Source: Nostoc desertorum CM1-VF14
GTDB taxonomy: Bacteria > Cyanobacteriota > Cyanobacteriia > Cyanobacteriales > Nostocaceae
NCBI GenBank assembly: GCA_019359245.1
Contig: JAHHHR010000025.1
Span: 45,476-109,475 of the forward strand
DNA: 64,000 nucleotides
Direction of reading: 5' to 3'
Numbering within the stretch: position 1 is the first letter of the stretch; every line of letters begins with the position of its first letter. A program made the translations under genes and the position numbers. This document shows positions 53,415 through 62,937 of this stretch, in pieces. Below the pieces are notes generated by a model, which saw nothing but the letters and a program-made list of their open reading frames with translations, did no database searches and was not told the origin of the DNA.

Positions 53415-54893
53415 ATGTACCTGACGCAAAATTCAGTGCAGCAACTGCCCACTTTCCGGTTGAAATTACCGTTTGCAAGGGAAAGTAAGGGCAGTTATTA
53501 CACTCCGCAACCATTACCAGGATGCCCAAGAATGCCTGTGTCTCTGCAATTGCGGCAATATCAGCGACAAGCGATCGCTAGCTGGTTTACCAACAATGGC
53601 AGAGGGACGCTGAAAATGGCTACTGGTAGTGGTAAAACTATTACCGCACTAGCGATCGCTTGTGAACTCTACCAACAGATTAATTTACAAGTTCTGTTGG
53701 TAGTGTGCCCCTATCGTCATCTCGTCACCCAATGGGCGCGAGAGTGTGAAAAATTTAATTTACAACCAATTTTAGCCTTTGAAAATTTACGCACTTGGCA
53801 AAGTCAACTTTCTACGCAAATTTATAATCTGCGTTCTGGTTCTCAACGGTTTGTCACGGTGATTACTACGAACTCCACTTTAATTGGAGATGGTTTTCAG
53901 TCTCAACTCAAATATTTTCCCGCCAAAACTTTAATTATTGGGGACGAGGCGCATAATTTAGGCGCACCCAAGTTAGAAGAAAGTTTACCGCGCACTGTGG
54001 GGTTGAGACTGGCTTTATCTGCCACACCAGAAAGGTATTTTGATGATTTTGGTACGCAATCTTTATTTGATTATTTTGGCCCAGTTCTCCAGCCAGAGTT
54101 TACTTTGAGGGATGCGATCGCTCAAGGTGCTTTAGTACATTATCTGTATTATCCGGTGTTGGTGGAATTAACTGAAGCAGAAAGTATTGCCTATTTAAAG
54201 TTAACTAAAAGAATTGGGCGATCGCTACTATATCGAGAACGAGAAAATGGACAAGCAGGATTTGAAGACAATGAAGATTTAAAGCCCTTGTTGATGCAAA
54301 GGGCAAGATTAATTGGTGCGGCAGAAAATAAATTAAATGCTTTGCGGGATTTAATGGCAACTCGCCGCGAAACTACTCATACTCTTTTTTATTGCAGTGA
54401 TGGTTCCCAAGATGCGGGACAACGTTCATCTCTACGCCAACTCAAAGCTGTTGCTAAAATTCTAGGAGTGGATTTGGGGTACAAGGTCAGTACTTATACA
54501 GCCCAAACAACTTTACAAGAAAGGGAAATATTGCGCCATCAATTTGAAAGTGGTGAGTTGCAGGGTTTAGTCGCAATTCGTTGTTTAGATGAAGGTGTTG
54601 ATATTCCAGCAATTCAAACTGCGGTGATTTTATCAAGTTCTGGTAATCCTCGTCAATTCATTCAACGACGGGGGCGAGTTTTACGTCCTCATCCTGCTAA
54701 AGAACGCGCAACGATATTTGACATGATTGTTTTGCCACCAGATTTAGATAGAGAAACGATAGAAGTTGAGCGTAATCTATTAAAAAAGGAATTGCGTCGC
54801 TTTGTGGAGTTTGCTGATTTGGCTGATAACGCTGGTGAAGCAAGAATGAAGTTACTTGATTTACAAAAGCGATATGGTTTATTAGATATTTGA
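53415..54893 (+). CDS. Dnd-associated restriction-type DEAH helicase
   Basis: A 492-residue superfamily 2 helicase. The N-terminus with SYYTPQPLPGCPRMPVSL and QLRQYQRQAIASWF is followed by Walker A KMATGSGKTITALA (G73-K74-T75), Walker B LIIGDEAHNLGA, ALSATPER, and the second RecA domain with FYCSDGSQDAG, IRCLDEGVDIPAIQTAV and QRRGRVLRPH. I recognise the overall form as the helicase-type protein linked to dnd clusters (TIGR 'DNA phosphorothioation system restriction enzyme'). The dndD downstream supports this. It starts at ATG 53415 and is separated from the dndD pair by a strong hairpin. Confidence 0.72.
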   Translation: MYLTQNSVQQLPTFRLKLPFARESKGSYYTPQPLPGCPRMPVSLQLRQYQRQAIASWFTNNGRGTLKMATGSGKTITALAIACELYQQINLQVLLVVCPYRHLVTQWARECEKFNLQPILAFENLRTWQSQLSTQIYNLRSGSQRFVTVITTNSTLIGDGFQSQLKYFPAKTLIIGDEAHNLGAPKLEESLPRTVGLRLALSATPERYFDDFGTQSLFDYFGPVLQPEFTLRDAIAQGALVHYLYYPVLVELTEAESIAYLKLTKRIGRSLLYRERENGQAGFEDNEDLKPLLMQRARLIGAAENKLNALRDLMATRRETTHTLFYCSDGSQDAGQRSSLRQLKAVAKILGVDLGYKVSTYTAQTTLQEREILRHQFESGELQGLVAIRCLDEGVDIPAIQTAVILSSSGNPRQFIQRRGRVLRPHPAKERATIFDMIVLPPDLDRETIEVERNLLKKELRRFVEFADLADNAGEARMKLLDLQKRYGLLDI

Positions 54894-55219
54894 TGATGAA
54901 CTATATAGTTGTATTATTTTGTAAAATTTTTCGAGTTTTGAAAAAACAAGCATTAAATATGAAATAATAAAATTATGAGTTTTATCATAATGGGATGTAA
55001 GTGGTTTTAAAAATTTTGGCTACATCCCATTATGATCTAGATTGGTAAAATTAATAATAACAGAAGGCAATTCAATAATAAAGTCTTTTTCCAAATAAAA
55101 GCATAAATTAAAAAAATAGTTTTTACAAAATTAAAGATAACGCTAACAGTGGCTTTACGGAGGTGAATGCAGTACTAGAGAAAGTTAAAATATAGATAAA
55201 CTATATTTCCAAACCGAAG
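54894..55219. other. Intergenic region with a 16-bp hairpin
   Basis: About 325 AT-rich bases. A perfect 16-bp inverted repeat lies at 54984-55036 (separate entry). The promoter for the 57-residue ORF and dndD should lie in 55040-55210. Confidence 0.5.
54984..55036 (+). terminator. 16-bp hairpin between the restriction helicase and the dndD pair
   Basis: ATCATAATGGGATGTA (54984-54999) pairs perfectly with TACATCCCATTATGAT (55021-55036) around a 21-base loop. There is no good T-run after it, so it may be a weak terminator, an RNA-processing hairpin or a binding site that separates the helicase from dndD. Confidence 0.55.
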
Positions 55220-55393
55220 ATGTCACAAGATGCGAATATCGATGATGTGCAGGAGCCAATAACCAGCGCCCCGCCGGAGGTACAGAGAATTATTGAGCGG
55301 GTATGGAAACTAGAAAAAGGCAGGTTAGATAAGAAAAGTAATGGCCCTATTAATGAGGATATTTTGAAAATTATTAAGGAAGAGGTGCGATGA
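55220..55393 (+). CDS. 57-residue protein translationally coupled to dndD
   Basis: Too short for most gene callers, but well supported. ATG at 55220 opens 57 codons that end in TGA overlapping the dndD ATG (ATGA at 55390-55393). The product is charged, with PPEVQRIIERVWKLEKGR and NEDILKIIKEEVR as likely helices. No domain was recognised. Coupling suggests a small partner of DndD made in matching amounts, but it does not look like DndE. Confidence 0.65.
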   Translation: MSQDANIDDVQEPITSAPPEVQRIIERVWKLEKGRLDKKSNGPINEDILKIIKEEVR

Positions 55394-57462
55394 AGCTGAC
55401 TTCAATTAAGCTATGCAACTTTCGCTCCTTTTATGGTACGACACCAGAGATGCTTCTGGCTGGTGGAGATATTCAAAACACAACGATTATTCATGGTAAT
55501 AATGGCTCTGGAAAAACTAGTTTACTGAATGCCTTTACGTGGGTATTATATGATAAATTTAGTGCAGCGTTTGCATCGATAGAACAGTTAGTTAATAAAC
55601 GTGCGATCGCAGAAACTCAAAAAGGTCAAGCTGTAGAATGTTGGGTAGAGATTGGCTGGGAACATGAAGGTAAACGCTATCGAGTTAAACGCGCCTGTCG
55701 GGGTTATAAAAGCGAAGGTGATTTTGATGCTGGCAAAACTCAATTAACGATGTGGGTTGGTGCAGATGATGGCAAATGGAATATACCAACTCAGCAACCA
55801 GACGATATAATTAATCAAATTTTACCTGCTACTTTACATCAATATTTTTTCTTTGACGGCGAACGAATTGAAGAAATAGTTCGTTCTGACAAAAAAGCTG
55901 AAATTGCTGAAGCTACAAAGATATTCTTGGGTGTAGAAGTAATCAACCGTTCCATCAGACATTTGGGAGATGCTAAAAAGACTCTAGAAAATGAGTTAAA
56001 AGCTATTGGTGATTCTCAAACGAAACAGCTATTACGACAGCAAGAAAAGATAGAGCGAGAGCGTGAACGCATTACGAAACGACAAACTGAAATTAAAGAA
56101 GAGTTAGAATATCAACAAACTTTTAAAAAAGAGACAAGTAATCGTTTGCGAGAACTAAGTGCTGCCAAGGAATTGCAAGAAAGGTGGCAAGATTTAGAAT
56201 CGCAGAAAGCAGCAAATCAGGAAGAATATAAAAAAACCAAGGAAGCACTGAAAAAAGTTATCTCTGCACGGGGCTATACCGTTTTGCTGCCGGAAACTAC
56301 ATTTCAATTTCGAGGAATTATCAATGATTTGAAGGAGCGCGGCGAGTTAACATCAGGAATTTCACGAGAATTTGTCAATGATTTACTCAATTCTCAGCGC
56401 TGTATTTGTGGCGCAGAATTACACGAGGGTAATCATTCTCATACTCATGTGAGTACCTGGTTAAATAAAGCCGGTTCCTCAGCGGTGGAAGAAACTGCAA
56501 TTCGGATGATAGCTCAAGTAGATGAAATTGATAAGCAAGCTATAGGTTTTTGGGAAGAAGTTGATAGAGAACAAACTAGGATTAATCAGTTAAGGCAAAG
56601 TATATCTCAAATTGAAGGCGACTTAGACAATATTCAAGAACGGTTGCGAAAAGATGCTAATGAAGAAATTAGCAGTTTACAAAAACGCTTAGATGAAATT
56701 GAAAGTAAAATTGATGAATTGAATCGAGAGCAGGGTGCAAATCAGCAGCAAATTGCTCAAATCACAACTGAGATTGAAGGTTTAAATAAACAAATCGCCA
56801 AACAAAAGCTGAATGAAGACAAGCAAACTTTAGCACAGCGACGAATTAACGCTGCTCAAGATGCAATTGAACGGTTAACGGAAGTTAGAAATCGTCAAGA
56901 GCAACAATTTCGGCTACAACTAGAAAAACGAGTACAAGAGATATTTATGGAGATTTCTGTAACTCCATACATTCCTAAAATTAGTGAAAAATATGAACTG
57001 ACATTAGTAGAAAATACTACAGGTATAGAAGCACCAGTTGCAGCTTCCACTGGGGAAAATCAAATTCTCAGTTTATCCTTTATTGCCAGCATCATTGACA
57101 AAGTACGGGAATGGAGCGAGAAGCGAAAAATGATGATGATTCCCGATAGTAGCACTTTCCCAATTGTCATGGATTCACCCTTCGGTAGTTTAGATGAGAA
57201 TTCGCGGCGACACATTGCGAAGACAATTCCCCAACTAGCGAATCAGTTGATAGTTTTAGTAACCAAAACTCAGTGGCGGGGTGAAGTAGAAGCAGAAATG
57301 ACAAATAGAATTGGGAGAGAATATGTGCTTACCTATTATTCTTCCAAGCCTGATTGCGAACAAGATTATATTGAGTTGGGTAGAGAAAAATATCCTTTGG
57401 TGAAACAAAGCCCAAACGAGTTTGAGTATACGGAAATTATGGAAGTTGAACGGGATAAGTAA
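55390..57462 (+). CDS. dndD: DNA sulfur modification protein DndD (SMC/Rad50-like ATPase)
   Basis: A 690-residue ATPase of the Rad50/SMC type. IKLCNFRSFYG opens the protein; Walker A HGNNGSGKTS is at residues 35-44. FFFDGERIEEIVRSDKKAEIAEATKIF is characteristic of DndD. A long coiled coil runs from about residue 190 to 525, interrupted near residue 338 by a CICG hook-like turn. The signature STGENQILSLSFIASI and Walker B IVMDSPFGSLDE (residues ~592-603) follow. It is part of the DndCDE complex that installs phosphorothioates in duplex DNA. The upstream 57-residue ORF overlaps its start. Confidence 0.87.
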   Translation: MKLTSIKLCNFRSFYGTTPEMLLAGGDIQNTTIIHGNNGSGKTSLLNAFTWVLYDKFSAAFASIEQLVNKRAIAETQKGQAVECWVEIGWEHEGKRYRVKRACRGYKSEGDFDAGKTQLTMWVGADDGKWNIPTQQPDDIINQILPATLHQYFFFDGERIEEIVRSDKKAEIAEATKIFLGVEVINRSIRHLGDAKKTLENELKAIGDSQTKQLLRQQEKIERERERITKRQTEIKEELEYQQTFKKETSNRLRELSAAKELQERWQDLESQKAANQEEYKKTKEALKKVISARGYTVLLPETTFQFRGIINDLKERGELTSGISREFVNDLLNSQRCICGAELHEGNHSHTHVSTWLNKAGSSAVEETAIRMIAQVDEIDKQAIGFWEEVDREQTRINQLRQSISQIEGDLDNIQERLRKDANEEISSLQKRLDEIESKIDELNREQGANQQQIAQITTEIEGLNKQIAKQKLNEDKQTLAQRRINAAQDAIERLTEVRNRQEQQFRLQLEKRVQEIFMEISVTPYIPKISEKYELTLVENTTGIEAPVAASTGENQILSLSFIASIIDKVREWSEKRKMMMIPDSSTFPIVMDSPFGSLDENSRRHIAKTIPQLANQLIVLVTKTQWRGEVEAEMTNRIGREYVLTYYSSKPDCEQDYIELGREKYPLVKQSPNEFEYTEIMEVERDK

Positions 57463-57794
57463 TTACGCCCCAGCGAATGGAGTTTGCGGTTGTACAAAAC
57501 ATAAACCTAAAGCAGCTACTCTTACGAAAACGCTTTCAGCGATAGCGACGTTCGCGTAGCGTCTGTCTGCGACACGCTGCGCGAACGCAGAGAAGGGGCG
57601 TCACCCGCTAGCCTACGGAGGTGGGTTAAGAGTAAGAGAAAATAACAAGAGGTTTAAGCAAATTATTTTAACCCGCGCAACCGAGTAAAGTCTTGTGCAG
57701 ATGAGGTTTTTCAGTACCTTTTTAAGATTAAGTTGATTCTTCTCAAGTATCCACAAAATGCTTTAATAGTTTTAGTTTATACTAAACTTTATTA
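57463..57794. other. Intergenic region with a GC-rich palindromic repeat
   Basis: About 330 bases. At 57519-57638 there is a GC-rich island bracketed by CTCTTAC/GTAAGAG. Inside it is a 13-bp near-perfect palindrome, GTTCGCGTAGCGT (57550-57562) and ACGCTGCGCGAAC (57574-57586). This is a dispersed Nostocales-type repeat. No gene was seen. Confidence 0.6.
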
Positions 57795-59690
57795 ATGCTA
57801 CTCAGAAAAACTTCAGTAGTCGTCTCCCTTTTAACTCTATCAGCTTCCAACGCGCTAGCCTTTTCTGACACCCAAAACTATTGGGCAAAAAATTGTGTCC
57901 AGCAACTAGGAGACCGTAAACTTATTACAGGCTACCCTGATGGTAGTTTTCGCCCAGAAGCAACAGTGACACGCGCTGAAGCAGCAGTGTTGATGCTAAA
58001 TGCTTTTCCTGATTCACCAGTGAAACGCACCGCTACGTCATTTAAAGATGTACCCGGTAACTATTGGGCAAATAAAGCAATTTCTACCGCTTACCAAAAA
58101 GGATTTTTTTCTGGTTATCCCGGTGGGATTTTCCAGCCTAACCAGCCAATTCCTCGTGCCCAAATCATTGGTGTCGTAGCTGGTGGGAAAAATTACAGCC
58201 CTGTATCCAACCCGACGCAGATATTACAACAATATTTTAACGATGCGGGACAAATTCCTAACTATGCCCAAAATTCGATCGCATCTGCGACTATTAATAG
58301 TATTGTTGTCAATTATCCCAATGTCAAACAGCTAAAACCACTGCAAAGCGCTACTAGAGGCGAAGTTGCAGCTTTGATATGTCGGGCGTTAAATATTTAC
58401 ACGGTTCCGCCACAATATATTGCCGGAGTTGAAGTACATCCGCAAGAAGTACGCCCTCTACCAGGAAAACTCGATATTATTCCCACCTTTAATAGCAATA
58501 GTCCCGAACTGGTAACAACTGAAGGAATTTTGCTATCAACTTTCCCCCCAGATGGGAAACAAGTACAAGAAGCACATCTAAATTATCCCTTTCAAGGCAG
58601 ATTTGATATATTTGCTCATCATATCGTCAGGGCGGAAACACCAGCTCAAAGCCGCACTGTTTACCAAGGGATAATCGTACATAATCCAGGGAATGAACCT
58701 GTTACCCTGCAAGTATTACAAGCAGCTAGTTACCTCACCAGAGAAGCACCGTTTATCGCTTTACCTAATGTGGTAGAAAATCCCCAAGGTACAGTTTACT
58801 CTGGGCCAGGCGATCGCACAATGAATGATGTATTGCGGGGAGTTCGGCAAGGGATTTTTCCTGACAAGCTGGTGATAGAACCAAAAGAAACTCAAATCCT
58901 AGCGAATTTAGCCATCCCCGTACAGGCTCCTGCTTCTAACGGTCGCACTACGATGATGCGCTTGGCAAGTAGTAGCCGAGTCTATCTCGCAAATTTAGTT
59001 AAAAATAGTAACATTCCACCCACCTTAGCCGAGTGGCAAAAGCTTCTGGATACATCAAGTTTAGCAGGAAAGCGTGACCCCATTCCTACACCTCTCGACC
59101 CTCCCAGAGAACCAACGGTATTTAGTCGCGTTGCTGGTGTCTCCCAAGGAACGCAATGGCAAACACAGCTTACGGATAATCCTAATGTATCTGAGTTAAC
59201 CATACCCCAAACAGGAAAAGCGTTTTCTTATCCTTTGGGAACTGTACATTTAATTACTCTCAGCACTGGACAAATTCAAAGTGCCGCCATGTTAAAACGC
59301 TATCCTGATACGGCATACTTTGCTCACAGTAACTATGGTGTTGAATACAATTTAACTTTACCCCTCAGAAATATTACTAGTCAAACTCAGACGGTAACTG
59401 TATCAATCCAGACTCCTGTTAAGGATGAAGGAGGAACAGATAGACTGCTGTTTTTAAAGCCAGGTGTAGAACAAATATTCTTTCGGGGAACGATGCGGGT
59501 GCGTTACATCGATGATAATGGTGTGGAAAAGACGCGCTATGTCCATTTGGTACAGCGTCGGGGACAAAGGGGTGAACCGTTGGTGACGCTGAAAATGTTA
59601 GCGGGTGCGAAGCGAGAAGTACAGGTGGGCTTTTTGTATCCTCCAGATTCTACACCGCCGCAGGTTTTGACGGTGAGAACGGAAGGGTGA
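57795..59690 (+). CDS. SLH-domain / DUF3370 envelope protein
   Basis: A 631-residue exported protein. A signal peptide (VVVSLLTLSASNALA) precedes SLH motifs that bind peptidoglycan-linked polymer: FSDTQNYWAKNCVQQL, GYPDGSFRPEATVTRAEAAV and a second set with FKDVPGNYWANKAI and GYPGGIFQPNQPIPRAQ. From about residue 215 the sequence is the DUF3370 domain of cyanobacterial surface proteins (for example SVRVYLANL-like and YFAHSNYGVEYNL). It has no evident role in phosphorothioation and seems to be a surface gene interposed in the Dnd module. Confidence 0.88.
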   Translation: MLLRKTSVVVSLLTLSASNALAFSDTQNYWAKNCVQQLGDRKLITGYPDGSFRPEATVTRAEAAVLMLNAFPDSPVKRTATSFKDVPGNYWANKAISTAYQKGFFSGYPGGIFQPNQPIPRAQIIGVVAGGKNYSPVSNPTQILQQYFNDAGQIPNYAQNSIASATINSIVVNYPNVKQLKPLQSATRGEVAALICRALNIYTVPPQYIAGVEVHPQEVRPLPGKLDIIPTFNSNSPELVTTEGILLSTFPPDGKQVQEAHLNYPFQGRFDIFAHHIVRAETPAQSRTVYQGIIVHNPGNEPVTLQVLQAASYLTREAPFIALPNVVENPQGTVYSGPGDRTMNDVLRGVRQGIFPDKLVIEPKETQILANLAIPVQAPASNGRTTMMRLASSSRVYLANLVKNSNIPPTLAEWQKLLDTSSLAGKRDPIPTPLDPPREPTVFSRVAGVSQGTQWQTQLTDNPNVSELTIPQTGKAFSYPLGTVHLITLSTGQIQSAAMLKRYPDTAYFAHSNYGVEYNLTLPLRNITSQTQTVTVSIQTPVKDEGGTDRLLFLKPGVEQIFFRGTMRVRYIDDNGVEKTRYVHLVQRRGQRGEPLVTLKMLAGAKREVQVGFLYPPDSTPPQVLTVRTEG

Positions 59691-59854
59691 TGATGAGGTA
59701 GCTGAAGCTGAACCCGCAGTACCAGGATGGACTATGTTAGTGGATAGTTTGTTTGTTTAGGCGATCGCTCACATACTAGTATAAAATAATGCGTTAATAA
59801 TTACTATCGCTTTTGACTTTCGGTTAAAATAGCAACAATGTAAATATTAAAACA

Positions 59855-60325
59855 ATGGCTGCAAATAGAATCAGGGTTGCTAAAGATAAAGCTGAGCTGG
59901 TGAAATCTCTAGTCGCATCAAAAGACACAACTGGGCCTTTTCAGACTTATGTAGAAGTTATGGTGTTTGCAGCAGCATTGGGCGTTAAAAATAAAAAGCG
60001 TGTTCCTTTGGGGGAAACGACAAAAAGAGAACCATCTCCAATTCCACAAGAAAATTTTGCTTCATTGGGATATGACCTAATCATTAAATTATTAGGAATC
60101 ACTGAAGCTAAAGATATCAACATACTCTCATCTAGAGAAGAACAAGATGAAGATAGACGTACTCAAATATTTGAAGAGTATGCTAACGCAGGACTTGAAA
60201 TTTTACAAAATGAGTTGCGCGGTTCTGTTGACTACTCAGAGCGACTTCTGTTAGTTCTTATTTCTGAAAGAGGAACAAAAGAACAGCTAGAAGAAGAATT
60301 TGACCTCAGTAAATTCTTAAAATAA
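59855..60325 (+). CDS. Dnd system-associated protein 4-like
   Basis: A 156-residue cytoplasmic protein. MAANRIRVAKDKAELVKSL, then TYVEVMVFAAALGVKNKKR and the C-terminal EYANAGLEILQNEL match my recollection of the family called Dnd system-associated protein 4, which occurs almost only beside dnd genes. Its biochemical role is not known. It is followed within 33 bases by the SBD-HNH nuclease gene, so both are probably one operon. It is not a DndE homologue by length or sequence. Confidence 0.68.
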   Translation: MAANRIRVAKDKAELVKSLVASKDTTGPFQTYVEVMVFAAALGVKNKKRVPLGETTKREPSPIPQENFASLGYDLIIKLLGITEAKDINILSSREEQDEDRRTQIFEEYANAGLEILQNELRGSVDYSERLLLVLISERGTKEQLEEEFDLSKFLK

Positions 60326-60357
60326 TTTTTTCGGCTTGCTTCATTAAGTAATCAAAT

Positions 60358-61299
60358 ATGAAAAATATAGCATATTATTGTCAACGACTGGCTGAATTAA
60401 ATGTGAGTAATAGCCGTAAGCGTGGTAACGCTCAATATAAACCAATATTACTTTTATCTGTAATTGATTTGATTACGCGAGGTATCATTACTACTAATGA
60501 GATTTTAGTTTCAGACGAATTAATTCAAACATTTGAAAGGTATTGGAATGTAATCGGTTCTCTGTCTTACAAAGGTGGTTTACACTATCCTTTCTTGCAT
60601 CTGCAAAATGAGGGTTTTTGGCACTTAAAATTTAAGCCTGGATTTAATGGGTTACAGCCAAAAACAATAAACAAGCTAAAGGAGGCTGTTGAATACGCAT
60701 ATCTAGACAGTGAATTATTTAAATTTTTGCAAGATGAGTTTTGGAGAAAAGAACTAATTGATGCACTTGTGGCAGCTTTCTTTCCTGATAAAGAAAATGA
60801 TATAGAAGCTATTTTACAAATAAATCAAACTTTTCAAGATGACGCGGTAGATATAGAAAAAATAATTGAAACAGGCAAATTAGAGCCTAATCCAAGGTGG
60901 AGTTTGAAACGAGCAGTTATTAGAAATGCTTTTTTTAGGAAAGCAATTGTACACGTTTATGATTACAGATGTGCCTTTTGTGGGCTAAAAGTAACTAAAA
61001 AAATAAATCAAAATATTGTGGATGGCGCACACATCAAACCATTTTCACAATTTTATGATAACAAAATCCATAATGGAATTGCTTTTTGCAAAAATCATCA
61101 TTGGGCATTTGACAGGGGTTGGTTTACTGTAGATGAGCAATACAAAATCATAGTTAGCAATAATTTGGAAGAAGCATCTCCCCATGCTAAACCTATGAAA
61201 GATTTTGATGGTGAAACAATACTTCTACCAAATACAGAGCAATACTTTCCAGAACTGGAAGCGCTTCAATGGCATCGCCAAAATATATTTCAAGCATAA
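60358..61299 (+). CDS. Phosphorothioate-dependent restriction endonuclease (SBD-HNH)
   Basis: A 313-residue type IV-like nuclease. The N-terminal half is a sulfur-binding domain with GNAQYKPILLLSVIDLI (residues 23-39, with the Tyr-Lys-Pro near 27-29) and GGLHYPFLHLQNEGFWHL. The C-terminal half is an HNH nuclease: zinc Cys C205/C208 (CAFCG), DGAHIKPFS (His225), NGIAFCKNHHWAFD (Asn239, C244, His247-248). This architecture is that of ScoMcrA-type enzymes that cut near phosphorothioated DNA. It sits in a dnd cluster; a self-cutting risk implies it recognises a PT context the host lacks, or is held in check. The stop abuts the convergent dndB stop. Confidence 0.85.
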   Translation: MKNIAYYCQRLAELNVSNSRKRGNAQYKPILLLSVIDLITRGIITTNEILVSDELIQTFERYWNVIGSLSYKGGLHYPFLHLQNEGFWHLKFKPGFNGLQPKTINKLKEAVEYAYLDSELFKFLQDEFWRKELIDALVAAFFPDKENDIEAILQINQTFQDDAVDIEKIIETGKLEPNPRWSLKRAVIRNAFFRKAIVHVYDYRCAFCGLKVTKKINQNIVDGAHIKPFSQFYDNKIHNGIAFCKNHHWAFDRGWFTVDEQYKIIVSNNLEEASPHAKPMKDFDGETILLPNTEQYFPELEALQWHRQNIFQA

Positions 61300-62898
61300 T
61301 TACAGGATAGGTGGAAGTCCTACCGCTTTCGGTTCAACAAACTTGCCATCAAAACCTATTGTTTTATCTTCCATAGTCCTAGCATCCGCCAAAGCCTTAC
61401 GAAGTTCAGCACGTTCCATCTGTTCCTGAATTCCACCCAGGATGTAAACCAATAATTTCGCCGCCAAATCTCGTCCAGCAACCTGCACCCGTTTTTTATT
61501 TGGGTCATACAAAATCCCATACCACAGAGATTGGGGATATTCCATACCACTAAAACCACCTTGCTGGTCAAACTTTCGCAGTTTCTTAAAAATATCTGCC
61601 AGGGAAAAACCTTTTTTAAAAACCAAAATTCCCAAAGCTTGCGCTAATGCAACTTGAGCAACTGGACGGAAAAGCATATTTCCTTCACCTCCATCCTTCT
61701 CAAAGCTGAAGCGCCGTAAAGCTGGTGTATCCTCATGTTCTAAAATTTTATAACTAGAAAGACTAGCCAAAGAATCAAATAGCTTTTCAAATTCCTCAAT
61801 TCCCTGCTCAAGTTCTTCATCCTCTGGACGCATGGGAATTAGACCTTTCTCCAAGGGTTTCCAATGAGGGAACTTTTGAGCCAAATATCGCTCAGACATA
61901 TCTTGCAGAGCTTGTAAAGTTGTCAAAACTGTAGAATTGGAAGCGACTGTTGCACTATTCCAATTAACACGGGGATTGCGCTCTTGTCGTTGTTCTAATA
62001 GTGGATGTGTAACTGCAATTTTTCTAGCAACGATCGCAAAACCATCATCTTCATTCAACTGTGTTAGTTGCCCTTTAGTCAACGGTGCAGCCATCAGGTT
62101 GACATGAACAAAAATCGACCTCACCCTCCGCCTCGCCTCAGTGCGAGTTTCCCCAGCCGCTACCGCACAGATGAACTCAATACCAATTTTTTCCTTGGGT
62201 AAATTTTGCAAGTAAGCAAGGTCTACTTGGTATTTCTCTATCAAATCATTGACTGTGATAAAACTGTCATCAGCACCTTTATCTTTTTTATAGCGCTGGA
62301 GTTTACGAGTTTTAATTAACTCCATCAACCCCTGAACCCCCATTAATCGGTGTTGACCATCTAGCGCATAAATAGTTACATCATCCTCAGAAATATTTAG
62401 CAGACCTACTTTAGCCTCTTTATCTAGGGGGATGAAATCTGTAGTAGACTTGGTGGCGCGTCCTTCACTATCCCACTCAGCAGCTTTGGGATTATCTACC
62501 CACGGTTGATTAATTACTACCAGCACTGGTGGAAACTTGTGGTTGTGTCTAGCCGCTAAATACTGCACTAGCGGCGCTTGACGTGACCAATCAAGGGGAC
62601 GCTGCTGAATTTCATCAATACTATCCGCGTCAATCTCGACATTATCAGTTTCAGGATTATACTTTTTTTGAAACAGGGGTAAGCCAGAGGCGAAGTGAAC
62701 CCGACCTGCAAACCATTCCAACGTAACAGAGCTAACATAAGCCTCAGTACCACCCATCTCAGTTTTTTGAACGAGAATCTGATCTTTTCTTCCTAAAAAC
62801 TTCTCTAGGAGTAAAGCTAGTACCTGTTTTTCCTTATTTTCTCGTTCCAGGTACTCTCTAGCAATGTCAGCAGTCGGGTCAGATGCACTATCTTTCAT
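61300..62898 (-). CDS. dndB: DndB-like DGQHR-domain protein
   Basis: A 532-residue protein with the DGQHR motif at residues 180-184 (YALDGQHRLMGVQGL), the mark of the DndB/DGQHR family. VNLMAAPLTKGQLTQLNEDDG and the preceding RRRVRSIFVHVN also fit. DndB is reported to act as a repressor of dnd genes and to limit PT density. It is clearly longer than the ~370-residue canonical DndB, with extra sequence mostly at the C-terminus. It is divergent from dndC across a 172-base region holding a palindrome and a hairpin. Confidence 0.82.
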   Translation of the reverse strand: MKDSASDPTADIAREYLERENKEKQVLALLLEKFLGRKDQILVQKTEMGGTEAYVSSVTLEWFAGRVHFASGLPLFQKKYNPETDNVEIDADSIDEIQQRPLDWSRQAPLVQYLAARHNHKFPPVLVVINQPWVDNPKAAEWDSEGRATKSTTDFIPLDKEAKVGLLNISEDDVTIYALDGQHRLMGVQGLMELIKTRKLQRYKKDKGADDSFITVNDLIEKYQVDLAYLQNLPKEKIGIEFICAVAAGETRTEARRRVRSIFVHVNLMAAPLTKGQLTQLNEDDGFAIVARKIAVTHPLLEQRQERNPRVNWNSATVASNSTVLTTLQALQDMSERYLAQKFPHWKPLEKGLIPMRPEDEELEQGIEEFEKLFDSLASLSSYKILEHEDTPALRRFSFEKDGGEGNMLFRPVAQVALAQALGILVFKKGFSLADIFKKLRKFDQQGGFSGMEYPQSLWYGILYDPNKKRVQVAGRDLAAKLLVYILGGIQEQMERAELRKALADARTMEDKTIGFDGKFVEPKAVGLPPIL

Positions 62899-62937
62899 GT
62901 TAAATTTTAAAAACAGAATAGGATTATGTCGTTTAAT

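Noticed and set aside
59855..60325. DndE
   Set aside because: Length and N-terminal sequence do not match DndE, a shorter protein. It fits Dnd system-associated protein 4 better.
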